Below, one piece after another: positions 27,025 to 35,268 of a DNA stretch of 64,000 nt. The notes beneath the pieces were generated by a model. That model ran no database searches. It was not told the DNA's origin and worked only from the letters and a program-made list of their open reading frames with translations. The position numbers were made by a program, and so were the translations under genes. Source of the stretch: Paenibacillus periandrae (GTDB lineage Bacteria > Bacillota > Bacilli > Paenibacillales > NBRC-103111); NCBI RefSeq assembly GCF_022458865.1, contig NZ_JAJNMU010000005.1, positions 124,001 through 188,000 on the forward strand, read 5' to 3'. The first letter of the stretch is position 1; each line of letters begins with the position of its first letter.

Positions 27025-27084
27025 CGTGTATATGTGCATTGCTGCTCATAGCTACTTGCTTCATCCTCGGAGCACAGCCGCCTT

Positions 27085-27657
27085 TTACCCGAGCAGCTTT
27101 TGTCCTGGCTTCCAGTTGGCAGGGCATAAGCCACCGGCTTGCAGAGCTTGCAGGATACGAAGCGTTTCCTCGACACTGCGGCCCACGTTCATATCGGTGA
27201 CGACTTGATAACGCAGCACACCCTCTGGATCAATGATGAACAGCCCACGGTGCGCAGAGCCTGTAGCTTCGTCCAGAATACCATAAGCGCGTGCGGTTTC
27301 CTTCGTAAAGTCGGAGGCGATTGGATATTGGATGCTGCCGATACCGCTTTGATCACGCGGCGTTTGTATCCAGGCACGGTGCGTATACACGCTGTCGACA
27401 GATGCACCTACGATCTCGCAATCCAGCTCGCGGAATGCCGCTGCATGATCACTGAAGGCGATAATTTCGGTCGGACATACGTAAGTGAAATCATAAGGCC
27501 AGAAAAAGAACAGCAGCCATTTGCCTGCATAATCCTCTAAAGCGACATTCTCCTCTAGAGTCGTTAAATTTTTGGTGGAGGGCAAATTAAAGCTTGGAGC
27601 TTTTTCCCCTATTTTGGCTTGCGATACGACTGGAAATTGCTGTGTTTGTATTGTCAT
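27085..27657 (-). CDS. 2-Cys peroxiredoxin (AhpC/TSA family)
   Basis: Thiol peroxidase of 190 residues that reduces hydrogen peroxide and organic peroxides. The peroxidatic cysteine is C61 in FTYVCPTE and the resolving cysteine is C178 in GGLCPANW, so it is a typical 2-Cys enzyme. The catalytic Thr and Arg contexts (PTEIIAFSD, HRGLFIIDPEG) are present. It follows the glutaredoxin gene by 65 bases on the same strand; the pair could be a working unit in which glutaredoxin or thioredoxin reduces the enzyme. No AhpF gene is near. The promoter upstream of the pair carries a Per-like box. Confidence 0.92.
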   Translation of the reverse strand: MTIQTQQFPVVSQAKIGEKAPSFNLPSTKNLTTLEENVALEDYAGKWLLFFFWPYDFTYVCPTEIIAFSDHAAAFRELDCEIVGASVDSVYTHRAWIQTPRDQSGIGSIQYPIASDFTKETARAYGILDEATGSAHRGLFIIDPEGVLRYQVVTDMNVGRSVEETLRILQALQAGGLCPANWKPGQKLLG

Positions 27658-27722
27658 TTGATGTTCCTCCTGATCGTTAATTTGGGTTATTTATTTGGTT
27701 GTATAGATGGTCGTGCACAAGC

Positions 27723-27968
27723 TTATTCTCCGGCTAATGCTTTTTTGATTCGTGTCGTGTTCATGCCGAGAATGGTGTGCTCACCGATGACGGTTACCGG
27801 TATGGAGCTCATCCCCATATTTTGCAACTCGTCAGCATATTGGTCGTTGGTTTCGACATTACGTTCTTCGAACGCGATATTTTGCTCGTTTAAATATTTC
27901 TTGAGCTGATTGCAATAAGGACAATGGTTACCGGTATAGACGATGACGTTCGCTGCAGCTGTGGACAT
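27723..27968 (-). CDS. Glutaredoxin-like protein
   Basis: Redox protein of 81 residues with the dithiol motif CPYC (C16, C19), the cis-proline in SSIPVTVIG and the GMNTTRI segment of the NrdH/glutaredoxin fold. It probably reduces disulfides on peroxiredoxin or other partners. An AAGGAG precedes its ATG. It is the first gene of an apparent two-gene unit with the peroxiredoxin, behind the Per-like box at 28015. Confidence 0.9.
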   Translation of the reverse strand: MSTAAANVIVYTGNHCPYCNQLKKYLNEQNIAFEERNVETNDQYADELQNMGMSSIPVTVIGEHTILGMNTTRIKKALAGE

Positions 27969-28014
27969 AGTGTTTCACTCCTTGTATGGGGTCTCGTTTG
28001 ACCCTTTATTAAAT

Positions 28015-28029
28015 TTAGACTAAGTTTAA
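28015..28029 (-). promoter_or_regulatory. Per-like box before glutaredoxin-peroxiredoxin
   Basis: TTAGACT-A-AGTTTAA, a 7-1-7 imperfect palindrome of the Fur-superfamily shape (Per box pattern TTATAAT-N-ATTATAA). Fourteen of its fifteen bases are the same as in the box at 29271-29285 before the perR-like gene. Confidence 0.6.
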
Positions 28030-28113
28030 AAACTTGCTAAAAAAAGAATACCATTCAAGCAAGATAGCTGCATGAAGGTATAATGAAGGTATCGTGAAGG
28101 TTTCATGAAGAGC

Positions 28114-28869
28114 TTAATCGGTCAATCTGTAACCCACACCACGAACGGTAACAATGTATTGCGGCTGCCTCGGATCGTCCCCCAGCTTGTGCCGCAGGCT
28201 TTTGATATGCGCATCTACAGTGTTGCTGCCTCCAAAATATTGATCTCCCCACACCAGATCCATCATCGTCTGCCGTGACAGCACGCTGCCATCAGCACTG
28301 AGCAGCACCTTCAGCAAATCAAACTCGGTTTTGGTCAAATCAATACGCACCTCTCCACGGGATACAACCATCCGTTTCAAGTCCATCCTGATATCTTTGT
28401 GCTGCAATTGATCATTGCCACCGAATACGGGACGGCTGCTTGGGGCATCGAACGATTGGATACGCTCCACGAGAGCCTCCATCGATGAAGGCCACACAAT
28501 GAAATCACTCCCAACCTGATTCGGTGGCGTTCCTTCACTGATCAGGGACAGCATCGGAATACCGCGCGCACGCAAATGCTGAATCTCTTCACCCGACATA
28601 CTGCCCCGTGTCTGATCTATCAGCAGCAGATCGCCCTGCAGCAGATTGAGTGCGGAATCATCGGCATGGTGAAATAAGAGAACATCGTAGCATTTGACTG
28701 TCAGTTCCCCAACCAGGCTGTGCAGTGAGGCCGGCCATGGACTGATGATCATAATTCTTCGTGTGGTGACGCAAAAGTCTCCATCCATCGGGTAGTCTGC
28801 TGCTACCGATTGCTGTGGAATCGACTGCGAACTCGGACTCAATGGATAGGTTTGGTTGATATTTTGCAT
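28114..28869 (-). CDS. Winged-helix regulator with degenerate receiver domain
   Basis: Protein of 251 residues. The C-terminal 100 residues are a clear OmpR-type DNA-binding domain (RIDLTKTEFDLLKVLLSADG, SNTVDAHIKSLRHKLGDDP, TVRGVGYRLTD). The N-terminal half has a receiver-like length and spacing, but the paired acidic residues are replaced by SPWP (IMIISPWPAS) and the conserved Lys is Trp (DFIVWPSS), although an Asp remains in LLLIDQTRG. It is therefore unlikely to be controlled by ordinary phosphorylation. The ATG at 28869 has AAAGGAG 10 bases upstream and lies inside the 3' end of the perR-like gene, an overlap of 31 bases, so the two are translationally coupled. No kinase gene is near. 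Confidence 0.75.
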   Translation of the reverse strand: MQNINQTYPLSPSSQSIPQQSVAADYPMDGDFCVTTRRIMIISPWPASLHSLVGELTVKCYDVLLFHHADDSALNLLQGDLLLIDQTRGSMSGEEIQHLRARGIPMLSLISEGTPPNQVGSDFIVWPSSMEALVERIQSFDAPSSRPVFGGNDQLQHKDIRMDLKRMVVSRGEVRIDLTKTEFDLLKVLLSADGSVLSRQTMMDLVWGDQYFGGSNTVDAHIKSLRHKLGDDPRQPQYIVTVRGVGYRLTD

Positions 28870-29243
28870 GCCGCACACACTCCTTTAAACAAATATTGCT
28901 GCTCTTGTATATCATAGCCGGTCTCTTCCGCTACACGGTGCAGCCACTCCTGCGGTGCATCGGTGAATACCTCATCGACCCGGCCACAGGAAACACAGAC
29001 GATATGCTGATGATCTTCTGTTCGTGCGTCGTAGCGGCTGGAGTCTCCATCGAGCTTCAGCTCGCGAATCATCCCTTCGTCTGTCAAATAGCGAAGTGAG
29101 TTGTACACGGTCGCATAGGCGAACTGACAGCCGCGTTCCTTTAGCCTCTCCATCACATCGGCAGCAGTCGGATGATCTGTTGCCATCGTTACAATTTCCA
29201 GAATCGTCTTGCGCTGTATGGTCAGTGTTCCTTTTCGTGTCAT
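28839..29243 (-). CDS. perR: Fur-family metal-dependent repressor, PerR-like
   Basis: Regulator of 134 residues. Aligned to B. subtilis PerR with a constant shift of 13, the structural zinc cysteines (83, 86, 123, 126) and regulatory metal ligands H24, D72, H78 and H80 are all in place, in DHPTAADV, SSRYDAR and EDHQHIVC. The remaining ligand, Asp104 in PerR, is Glu91 here (CGRVDEVF). That substitution is known from Fur/PerR work to lower sensitivity to peroxide. The ATG at 29243 has a GGGTGAG site; a start seven codons earlier is possible. It sits behind a Per-like box, suggesting self-regulation. Confidence 0.75.
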   Translation of the reverse strand: MTRKGTLTIQRKTILEIVTMATDHPTAADVMERLKERGCQFAYATVYNSLRYLTDEGMIRELKLDGDSSRYDARTEDHQHIVCVSCGRVDEVFTDAPQEWLHRVAEETGYDIQEQQYLFKGVCAACKISTKPIH

Positions 29244-29270
29244 CGCAAGCTCACCCTTTACCACTTATAT

Positions 29271-29285
29271 TTAGATTAAGTTTAA
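29271..29285 (-). promoter_or_regulatory. Per-like box before perR-like gene
   Basis: TTAGATT-A-AGTTTAA, within a larger perfect inverted repeat TTATATTTA (29265-29273) and TAAATATAA (29283-29291). It starts 28 bases before the perR start, well placed for self-repression, and is almost identical to the box at 28015. Confidence 0.6.
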
Positions 29286-29350
29286 ATATAAATAGGGAAG
29301 AAGTCAATACATCGTTCCACATCCAGGCTGCTTACATAGAAAAAGCAATA

Positions 29351-29420
29351 ACCCTCAACTACTCAGGATTATTACTTGGAGGTGCGAGCTATATAAGGAG
29401 GCTACTACAGGGTTGAGGGT
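29351..29420 (-). terminator. Possible terminator of ytbDE
   Basis: ACCCTCAAC (29351-29359) and GTTGAGGGT (29412-29420) are perfect complements around a 52-base loop. On the minus strand the 3' arm is followed by TATTGCTTTTTC. It lies about 50 bases after the ytbE stop. Confidence 0.45.
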
Positions 29421-29467
29421 ATTATCAGAGGCTTATCCCCGCAGTACCGCCGTCCTTGTATCCCTTT

Positions 29468-30310
29468 TTAGAAATCAAAATTGTCAGGGTCGGGGCCTAC
29501 TCGCTGGTTGAGATTCAATCCATCTATTCGCTGTATATCGGCATCTGTTAATTGAAAATCGAACACCGCGGCGTTTTCAACAATCCGATGAGCTTTGGTA
29601 GATTTGGGGATCGTCACAACACCGTTTTGCAGATCCCATCTGATCATAATCTGAGCGACGGATTTACCATATCGCGTGGCGATCTCCTGAAGATCAGGAT
29701 CATCCAGCAGCTGCCCTTGCATTAAAGGAGACCAAGCTGCCAGTTGAATATCGTGCTGTCTGCAAAATGCTTGAAGCTCCTTTTGGGTTAACCGCGGATG
29801 GTATTCTACTTGATTCACCATCGGTTTGATGACTGCATCCTTCATCAAGTCCTCCAAATGATGGATCTGGAAATTACTTACACCAATAGCTTTCACTCGC
29901 CCTGCTTGGTACAACGTCTCCAGCGCTCTCCATGCCTCTTTATATTTACCTTGAACAGGCCAATGAATGAGGTATAAATCCAAATAGTCCAAACCGAGTT
30001 TATTCAGGCTATCTTCATAGGCAGCTATTGTTGCTTCATAGCCTAAATCAGCATTCCATACCTTCGAGGTGACGAATAACGCCTCTCTGGCAATACCGGA
30101 TTTCTCAATCCCTTCCCTGATGCCTTGTCCCACACCAGCCTCATTGCCATAAATGGCCGCTGTGTCTATGCTGCGGTAGCCGTGCGCAATCGCTGTTTGC
30201 ACAGCTTGAACCAGCTCCGGCCCTTCTTCTACCTTAAATACTCCAATCCCCAACCACGGCATTTCTGTACCGTTATGCAAAGTAATTGTATCCTGTAAGT
30301 TGTTCGTCAT
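29468..30310 (-). CDS. ytbE: Aldo/keto reductase (YtbE-like)
   Basis: NADPH-dependent carbonyl reductase of 280 residues with a TIM barrel. The catalytic tetrad is visible: Asp and Tyr in SIDTAAIYGNE, Lys in FVTSKVWNAD and His in LYLIHWPVQG. The family signature GVSNFQIHHLEDL and the NADPH-binding stretch IPKSTKAHRIVENAAVFDF are complete. Position after an MFS gene and beside an HxlR regulator matches B. subtilis ytcD/ytbD-ytbE. Homologues reduce glyoxals and other reactive aldehydes. TAGGAGG precedes the start. Confidence 0.9.
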   Translation of the reverse strand: MTNNLQDTITLHNGTEMPWLGIGVFKVEEGPELVQAVQTAIAHGYRSIDTAAIYGNEAGVGQGIREGIEKSGIAREALFVTSKVWNADLGYEATIAAYEDSLNKLGLDYLDLYLIHWPVQGKYKEAWRALETLYQAGRVKAIGVSNFQIHHLEDLMKDAVIKPMVNQVEYHPRLTQKELQAFCRQHDIQLAAWSPLMQGQLLDDPDLQEIATRYGKSVAQIMIRWDLQNGVVTIPKSTKAHRIVENAAVFDFQLTDADIQRIDGLNLNQRVGPDPDNFDF

Positions 30311-30388
30311 CTGGATAAACCTCCTAAGAGTTTTCGATAGAAAACTTACTTCGTAAGCATCTACTGAGTTGTGTGCTTAAATGATGGG

Positions 30389-31609
30389 TTATTCGATTAC
30401 GGTTTGAGCCGCTTGAGCTTGTTGAACCTGCTGATCCTTTCGTTCCAGTGAACGACTCCACCCTGTCAGAAGCATAGCTGCAAAAACCATCACACCGCCT
30501 ATCCATGCCGTATGGATAAGTCCTATAGAATCAGCGATCATCCCGCCGAGAAAGGAACCGAGGGCAATTCCAACATTAAACGCGGCGATATTGATAGCAG
30601 AAGCCACATCAACCACACTCGGTACAAAACGTTGGGCCAGCGTCACGACATACACCTGAAGTCCCGGCACGTTCATAAAAGCGAACAGTCCCATCACAAA
30701 AAGCGTAATTAAACCTGCTACCTTAAAGGGGGCCGTGAACGTCAGGATCACAAGCACCACTGCCTGTACAAGAAACATATAAAATAAAGCCTGAATCGGA
30801 TTGCGGTTAGCCAGCTTGCCGCCAATCGTGTTCCCAATAGCTATCGCAATACCATAGACAAGCAAAATAATCGCAACCGTTTTTGCCTGAAAACCGGTTA
30901 TCTCTTGCAGCAATGGAGACAGATAGGTAAACACTACAAAGGTTCCACCGTAACCAAGTGCCGTAATAATAAAGACAAGCAGTAACCGGCCATTCGTAAC
31001 CAGCTTGACCTGATCGCGCAAGGTGGTACGCGCACCTTTTCTAATATCCGACGGAACCAGAATGCTGTTGGCCACCAAGGCTATAATGCCAATGACAACA
31101 ATAATGAGGAAGGCAAAGCGCCAGCCAAATTGTTGTCCGATGAACGTTCCGAAGGGAACCCCTGTCACCGTCGCTACAGTAAGCCCTGTGAACATAATCG
31201 CGATCGCGCTGGCTCTGCGGTTTTCCGGTACCAAATCAGCAGCAATTGTAGCGCCAATCGACATAAAAATACCATGGGCCAACGCAGAAACGACACGCGC
31301 TGTTAGTAACACACCAATACTGCTAGCACCGACTGCTATACCATTTCCTATAATAAAAACGATCATAATCCATAACAATAACGATTTACGTGACATACTA
31401 GAGGTAAGTGCCGTCAATACCGGCGCTCCAAAGGTGACCCCTAACGCATATATCGAAACGGTTAATCCTGCTGTTGTCATAGATATCTGTAAATCTTCGG
31501 CTATGAGTGGCAGCAAGCCAACACTAATAAATTCAGTGGTTCCAATCGCAAATGCACTGACCGCCAAAGCCAGCAGCGCTAACGTGCTTCTTCTTTTATC
31601 CAGGACCAT
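30389..31609 (-). CDS. ytbD: MFS transporter, DHA1 family (YtbD-like)
   Basis: Twelve-helix efflux transporter of 406 residues. Helix 1 has AFAIGTTEFISVGLLPLI, typical of the AraJ/YdhP branch; motif A follows helix 2 in a divergent form (TALTSSMSRKSLLLW) and the antiporter motif is in FTGLTVATVTGVPFGTFIG. The ATG at 31609 follows AGGGGG by 7 bases. It forms an operon with ytbE and is transcribed away from the HxlR regulator, with three operator-like palindromes between. It probably exports an electrophilic or aromatic compound. Confidence 0.88.
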   Translation of the reverse strand: MVLDKRRSTLALLALAVSAFAIGTTEFISVGLLPLIAEDLQISMTTAGLTVSIYALGVTFGAPVLTALTSSMSRKSLLLWIMIVFIIGNGIAVGASSIGVLLTARVVSALAHGIFMSIGATIAADLVPENRRASAIAIMFTGLTVATVTGVPFGTFIGQQFGWRFAFLIIVVIGIIALVANSILVPSDIRKGARTTLRDQVKLVTNGRLLLVFIITALGYGGTFVVFTYLSPLLQEITGFQAKTVAIILLVYGIAIAIGNTIGGKLANRNPIQALFYMFLVQAVVLVILTFTAPFKVAGLITLFVMGLFAFMNVPGLQVYVVTLAQRFVPSVVDVASAINIAAFNVGIALGSFLGGMIADSIGLIHTAWIGGVMVFAAMLLTGWSRSLERKDQQVQQAQAAQTVIE

Positions 31610-31684
31610 TTCATAACCCCCTATTCTTGTTGGATGTTGTAGCAGCAAGTCGACAAATGTTATTATGATTTATATGGACAATAA

Positions 31685-31746
31685 TTAAAAGTACGTACTT
31701 TTAAGTTCTATAGGTACTAATAAGTACTATAGGTACTTTTAAGTAC
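31685..31746. promoter_or_regulatory. Three HxlR-type operators in the ytbD-ytcD gap
   Basis: Site 1 is a perfect 20-base palindrome, TTAAAAGTAC-GTACTTTTAA (31685-31704). Sites 2 and 3 are GTACT-N4-AGTAC at 31714-31727 and 31733-31746, with centres 19 bases apart. GTACT/AGTAC arms are the kind of site used by YodB/HxlR-type repressors, so YtcD probably controls both its own gene and ytbDE from here. Confidence 0.75.
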
Positions 31747-31767
31747 CTATAAATAAGGAGGATCACC

Positions 31768-32130
31768 ATGCTGAAAAAGAAATATAATATTTCAGTCGAA
31801 GCGACCTTGGAGGTCATTGGCGGAAAATGGAAGTGCGTCATTCTGTGCCATCTCACTCATGGTAAAAAGCGCACCAGTGAATTGAAACGCCTGATGCCCG
31901 AAATTACACAAAAAATGCTCACCCAGCAGTTACGGGAACTAGAGGATGATGGGGTCATTACGCGAATTATTTATCATCAAATTCCGCCGAAGGTCGAATA
32001 TGAGCTGAGTGAATACGGATGGAGTCTGGACAGTATATTAAGCGCACTGTGCAATTGGGGAGAAATTCATATTACAAAGGTTTACGGGGATAAATCGGCT
32101 GTATTGGAGGATAATATATTAAATAAATAA
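31768..32130 (+). CDS. ytcD: HxlR-family transcriptional regulator (YtcD-like)
   Basis: Winged-helix regulator of 120 residues. Signature pieces are TLEVIGGKWKCVILCHLTHG, ELKRLMPEITQKMLTQQLRE and YELSEYGWSL, as in YodB, CatR and HxlR. It has cysteines at the end of the first helix region (KCVILC) that could sense electrophiles or oxidants, as the single cysteine of YodB does; whether either is reactive is inference. AAGGAGG precedes the ATG. It is divergent from ytbDE. Confidence 0.9.
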   Translation: MLKKKYNISVEATLEVIGGKWKCVILCHLTHGKKRTSELKRLMPEITQKMLTQQLRELEDDGVITRIIYHQIPPKVEYELSEYGWSLDSILSALCNWGEIHITKVYGDKSAVLEDNILNK

Positions 32131-32152
32131 CGGTTCAATTGAAATAGAAAAC

Positions 32153-32183
32153 AAAAAACCACCCATCAGATCATGGTGTGGTT
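32153..32183. terminator. Two-way terminator between ytcD and the TPM gene
   Basis: AACCACCCAT, loop CAGATC, ATGGTGTGGTT (one bulge). On the minus strand six T follow; on the plus strand only TATCATTG follows, so it works best for the TPM gene. Confidence 0.7.
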
Positions 32184-32211
32184 ATCATTGTACAGTTTGT
32201 ATAATAGTTTA

Positions 32212-32976
32212 TTACGTCCTCCGGGAACGTTTCATCATATACACGACAGCACCGATTACAATCAATATGCTCACAATAATGGTAACTATTGAGGCTGTCC
32301 ATGAAGAATTCGGGTTCGCCACATTCGCTGCCCCTGTTCCCCCAACACCCGATGGGGAAGATGTAACTGGCGCTGTTGGTGTTTCTCCTTTTGGTGGGAC
32401 CGGCTTCCCCGACCCAGATGCCCCTTCTGATGCCGAAGGCTGAACAGGAGGTGTCACCCCTACCCCACTCGGGACAGGCTGTGGAGAAGGTTCCTTGGTA
32501 ACCGGCACATTCAGACCATTCACATAGCTGCTGACACTTTTGATACCTTCGATCATGCTTCCTTTTGCCGCCATCGGTTTATATTGAAGATCAATAATCC
32601 CTTGTGCGTTACCTGCATCCGTGCTCGATACTGCCTTCGCTATCTGTTCATTATCATAAACCAGCTGGGCCGTGCCAGGCTTGTCAGTGACAACTAGCAG
32701 CAGCTGGTTGGCTCCCAGCTTCCATGTGTTATACACATCATTGCCAAATTGCTGAATCGCTTCCTCATCCAGACCTTTTGCTGTAACAACAACCAGCTCA
32801 AAGCTTTGATCCTGCAAGGTTTCACGCAATTGTTTGACCTGTTCGACAGTAAACAGTCCGGCAGGGTCTGTCACCGCTCCCGAGCGTTCAGGTACATTGA
32901 CTGCGTACACCGTCTGGATGGATGAATTGAAAATAAAGACGAGCAGCAGCAGCACCAACAGTTGAATTGTTCTCAT
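32212..32976 (-). CDS. TPM-domain protein, membrane anchored
   Basis: Protein of 254 residues with a signal helix (TIQLLVLLLLVFIFNSSIQ), a TPM domain (about 30-150: AVTDPAGLFTVEQVKQLRE, FELVVVTAKGLDEEAIQQFG, QLLLVVTDKPG), a low-complexity Pro/Ser/Gly linker of about 55 residues and a C-terminal helix ending in MMKRSRRT. The TPM (YgcG-like) domain occurs in envelope proteins with proposed phosphatase or chaperone-like roles. The ATG at 32976 is chosen because GGGAGGG lies 7 bases before it; the longer frame upstream lacks a site. It is separated from thiM by a terminator. Confidence 0.8.
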   Translation of the reverse strand: MRTIQLLVLLLLVFIFNSSIQTVYAVNVPERSGAVTDPAGLFTVEQVKQLRETLQDQSFELVVVTAKGLDEEAIQQFGNDVYNTWKLGANQLLLVVTDKPGTAQLVYDNEQIAKAVSSTDAGNAQGIIDLQYKPMAAKGSMIEGIKSVSSYVNGLNVPVTKEPSPQPVPSGVGVTPPVQPSASEGASGSGKPVPPKGETPTAPVTSSPSGVGGTGAANVANPNSSWTASIVTIIVSILIVIGAVVYMMKRSRRT

Positions 32977-33052
32977 TCGGATTCCCTCCCCCATGGATTG
33001 CACAGCTTGAAATGTCTGTATATCCATTATTACCACAAACGGGATGCACACA

Positions 33053-33091
33053 AACAACAGCCCCACCATCCATGATGGCAGGGCTGTTGTT
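33053..33091 (-). terminator. Terminator-like stem after thiM
   Basis: AACAACAGCCC and GGGCTGTTGTT, 11 perfect pairs, with an inner CCATC-CAT-GATGG stem. It lies 40 bases after the thiM stop. Confidence 0.7.
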
Positions 33092-33131
33092 CGTACTGCT
33101 CGTGCTGCGCTTCCGCATCGTTATTCACCAG

Positions 33132-33950
33132 CTACACCAGCTGCTGAATCACAGCACCTTGCTGCAATGCCTCTTGACCTGTGCGATGCAAAGCATCAAT
33201 CAGCTCGATTTGAAAAGCTCCCGGACGATCCGCACCGGACACAGCGACTGCTGCTTCTGCAGCAACTCCATAATAGGCCAGCGCTGCTGCTGAGGCTAGA
33301 ACCAAATCGGGCTCAACCGCGGCAAAAGCACCAATAATCGAGCTTAAGAGGCAGCCTGTGCCTGTCACCTTCGTCAGCAGCGGTGTGCCATTGCTCACCT
33401 TATAGCTGATCTCTCCATCACTAACATAATCGTCTTTACCGGTTACAACAACGACACAGCCCAAAGTACGAGCCGCATGGGCAGCAAGCTCGGCTGCATT
33501 ACCGTTGTCTGAACCTGCCGCATCTACACCTTTGATTGTCGATGCTTCCCCGATCACATTAGCGACTTCTGCCGCATTGCCTCTGAGTACAGAGACCTTC
33601 AGCTCCTTCATAATCAGCCGTGCAGATTCCGTACGGTAAGGTGTCGCTCCCGCCCCAACCGGGTCAAAAACTACAGGAACTCGATGCGCATTCGCTGATT
33701 TGCCTGCAATGAGCATAGCGCGAATCACCTTTTTATCCAATGTGCCCATATTTAACACAAGTGCTCCAGCGATCTTGGCCATATCCGCCACCTCCTGCTT
33801 GGCATAGGCCATAACCGGGGAAGCTCCAAGAGCCAACAGCCCATTGGCGGTAAAATTGGTGACAACCACATTCGTAATATTGTGAACAAGCGGATTGTTT
33901 GCCCTCACCTTGTCCAAAACTTCAATGACCTGCTCGATATGAATGCTCAA
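33132..33950 (-). CDS. thiM: Hydroxyethylthiazole kinase ThiM
   Basis: Thiamine-salvage enzyme of 272 residues that phosphorylates 4-methyl-5-(2-hydroxyethyl)thiazole. Family motifs are complete: [47 protein letters not shown] and the ATP/anion-hole motif [18 protein letters not shown] with its catalytic cysteine. The start is a TTG with GGAGGAGG 9 bases upstream. It lies 16 bases after the DUF3999 stop, so it is the last gene of a DUF2339-DUF3999-thiM unit. No TPP riboswitch was seen and no other thi gene is adjacent, which is unusual. Confidence 0.93.
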   Translation of the reverse strand: MSIHIEQVIEVLDKVRANNPLVHNITNVVVTNFTANGLLALGASPVMAYAKQEVADMAKIAGALVLNMGTLDKKVIRAMLIAGKSANAHRVPVVFDPVGAGATPYRTESARLIMKELKVSVLRGNAAEVANVIGEASTIKGVDAAGSDNGNAAELAAHAARTLGCVVVVTGKDDYVSDGEISYKVSNGTPLLTKVTGTGCLLSSIIGAFAAVEPDLVLASAAALAYYGVAAEAAVAVSGADRPGAFQIELIDALHRTGQEALQQGAVIQQLV

Positions 33951-33966
33951 TTCCCTGTTCCTCCTC

Positions 33967-35268
33967 CTATCTTTTGGACCTGCTTAGCTTCATACCCAGT
34001 ATAACAGCCAGCAGCACGGATACGGCAATAATAATCATATTAAATCCTACTTTGGTCTGGAACCATGATGAATTCGCTTGCCCTCCACGAGCTACCTCAG
34101 GGGCTTCGGTCTGTACCCCCAGCTTGGCAAGCGTCGGATTTTCCTGCTCGATCTGTGTTCGGAAGCTGGAAATATCATAGCTTGGTTTAATTGCACCGCT
34201 ATTACCATACACCAACTGGTACGTTCGTCCCTCTTGGCGCTCGAATACCAGCTTATCGAGCACATAGTCTACCTTCAAGCCGGTGAGCTGGATTGGCGCA
34301 TTATCCTGATTATTGATTTTGATCGTAAATGCTGGACTCGTGATCGGTACAGCCCCGACGATCATCGTATTTTGCAGTTGTACATCCTTGAAGTCAAGAC
34401 GATAAAGCTCCCGCTTTCCCTCGATGGAAACATCCTGCCCATCTGCTGTCTGTACCGTATAAGAACGTCGAAAGCTTCCTTGCGCTTCCAGCTGTACCTT
34501 CGTAATCCGCAGTCGGTTATCGTTACGCACCCGCAATAAGGTCTGTCCCTGTTCCTGCTTCGTGTCATAGGGCAGCGAGGTTGTCTTGGCAAATTCCTGC
34601 CAGCTCGTTGCACGCGTACGGTGGATCAGCTGCAGCTGCGGGAATGCCAGATTTTCCACATTATCGATAATCTTTACACGATAATAAGTGAACTTCACCG
34701 TCTTGTCGAGCACCACTGTATTTTTCTCCAATTGCTCGGTCCGATACACATAATCTTTGTGCAGCAGCTCCCACTGATTGCCGTCATAGCTGCCATGAAG
34801 CTCCAGATGCTTGAGAAAGGCTTGCTCGGGCAGGCTAAGTACTACCCCATTACCTTGTATATCCTTGGTTGCATCTATCGGAGAAATTCGAAAATCGATC
34901 AAGGTATCGTTATTCTTCTTGACCGTGTCGGTCACATTCGATTTATAGACAACCTGCGTATCCACAGCCTTGGCAGCACCACTGTCCACATAATAAGGGA
35001 CGAATTGTCCCTTATCATCCATAATTCGCAGGTCGCCCAGATCCTCACGTGCGCCTTTGTACACTTCGTCATCCAGAAACAGCGCCCCATATTTACCGCT
35101 CCCCTGCAGCTCAATCGGTTTCGCATACCGCCAATTGCTAGGGTTGGCAGCTTCCGCGGCGAACCCGGTACTGCTGAGGCCGGGCAGCAGGCTGATCACC
35201 AAAGTTGTGATGACCATGACCTTGATGAGACTACTCTTTGGGAGCCAGCTGTGATGGATTGTGATCAT
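33967..35268 (-). CDS. DUF3999-family membrane-anchored protein
   Basis: Protein of 433 residues with an N-terminal signal helix ([20 protein letters not shown]), a large outside region rich in beta strands (discoidin-like patterns such as [19 protein letters not shown] and [12 protein letters not shown]) and a C-terminal helix ([17 protein letters not shown]) with a short basic tail. This is the DUF3999 layout. The ATG at 35268 lies inside the 3' end of the DUF2339 gene (38-base overlap), with GGAGG 9 bases before it, so expression is coupled. DUF3999 and DUF2339 often occur together; the function is unknown, probably in the envelope. Confidence 0.8.
   Translation of the reverse strand: MITIHHSWLPKSSLIKVMVITTLVISLLPGLSSTGFAAEAANPSNWRYAKPIELQGSGKYGALFLDDEVYKGAREDLGDLRIMDDKGQFVPYYVDSGAAKAVDTQVVYKSNVTDTVKKNNDTLIDFRISPIDATKDIQGNGVVLSLPEQAFLKHLELHGSYDGNQWELLHKDYVYRTEQLEKNTVVLDKTVKFTYYRVKIIDNVENLAFPQLQLIHRTRATSWQEFAKTTSLPYDTKQEQGQTLLRVRNDNRLRITKVQLEAQGSFRRSYTVQTADGQDVSIEGKRELYRLDFKDVQLQNTMIVGAVPITSPAFTIKINNQDNAPIQLTGLKVDYVLDKLVFERQEGRTYQLVYGNSGAIKPSYDISSFRTQIEQENPTLAKLGVQTEAPEVARGGQANSSWFQTKVGFNMIIIAVSVLLAVILGMKLSRSKR

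Noticed and set aside
31023..31616. Plus-strand frame of 197 codons opposite ytbD
   Set aside because: It is the complement of a well-supported transporter; hydrophobic Ala/Val/Thr content is the mirror of membrane codons.
33951..33966. TPP riboswitch for thiM
   Set aside because: The gap before thiM is only 16 bases and no thi-box sequence lies upstream of the operon.
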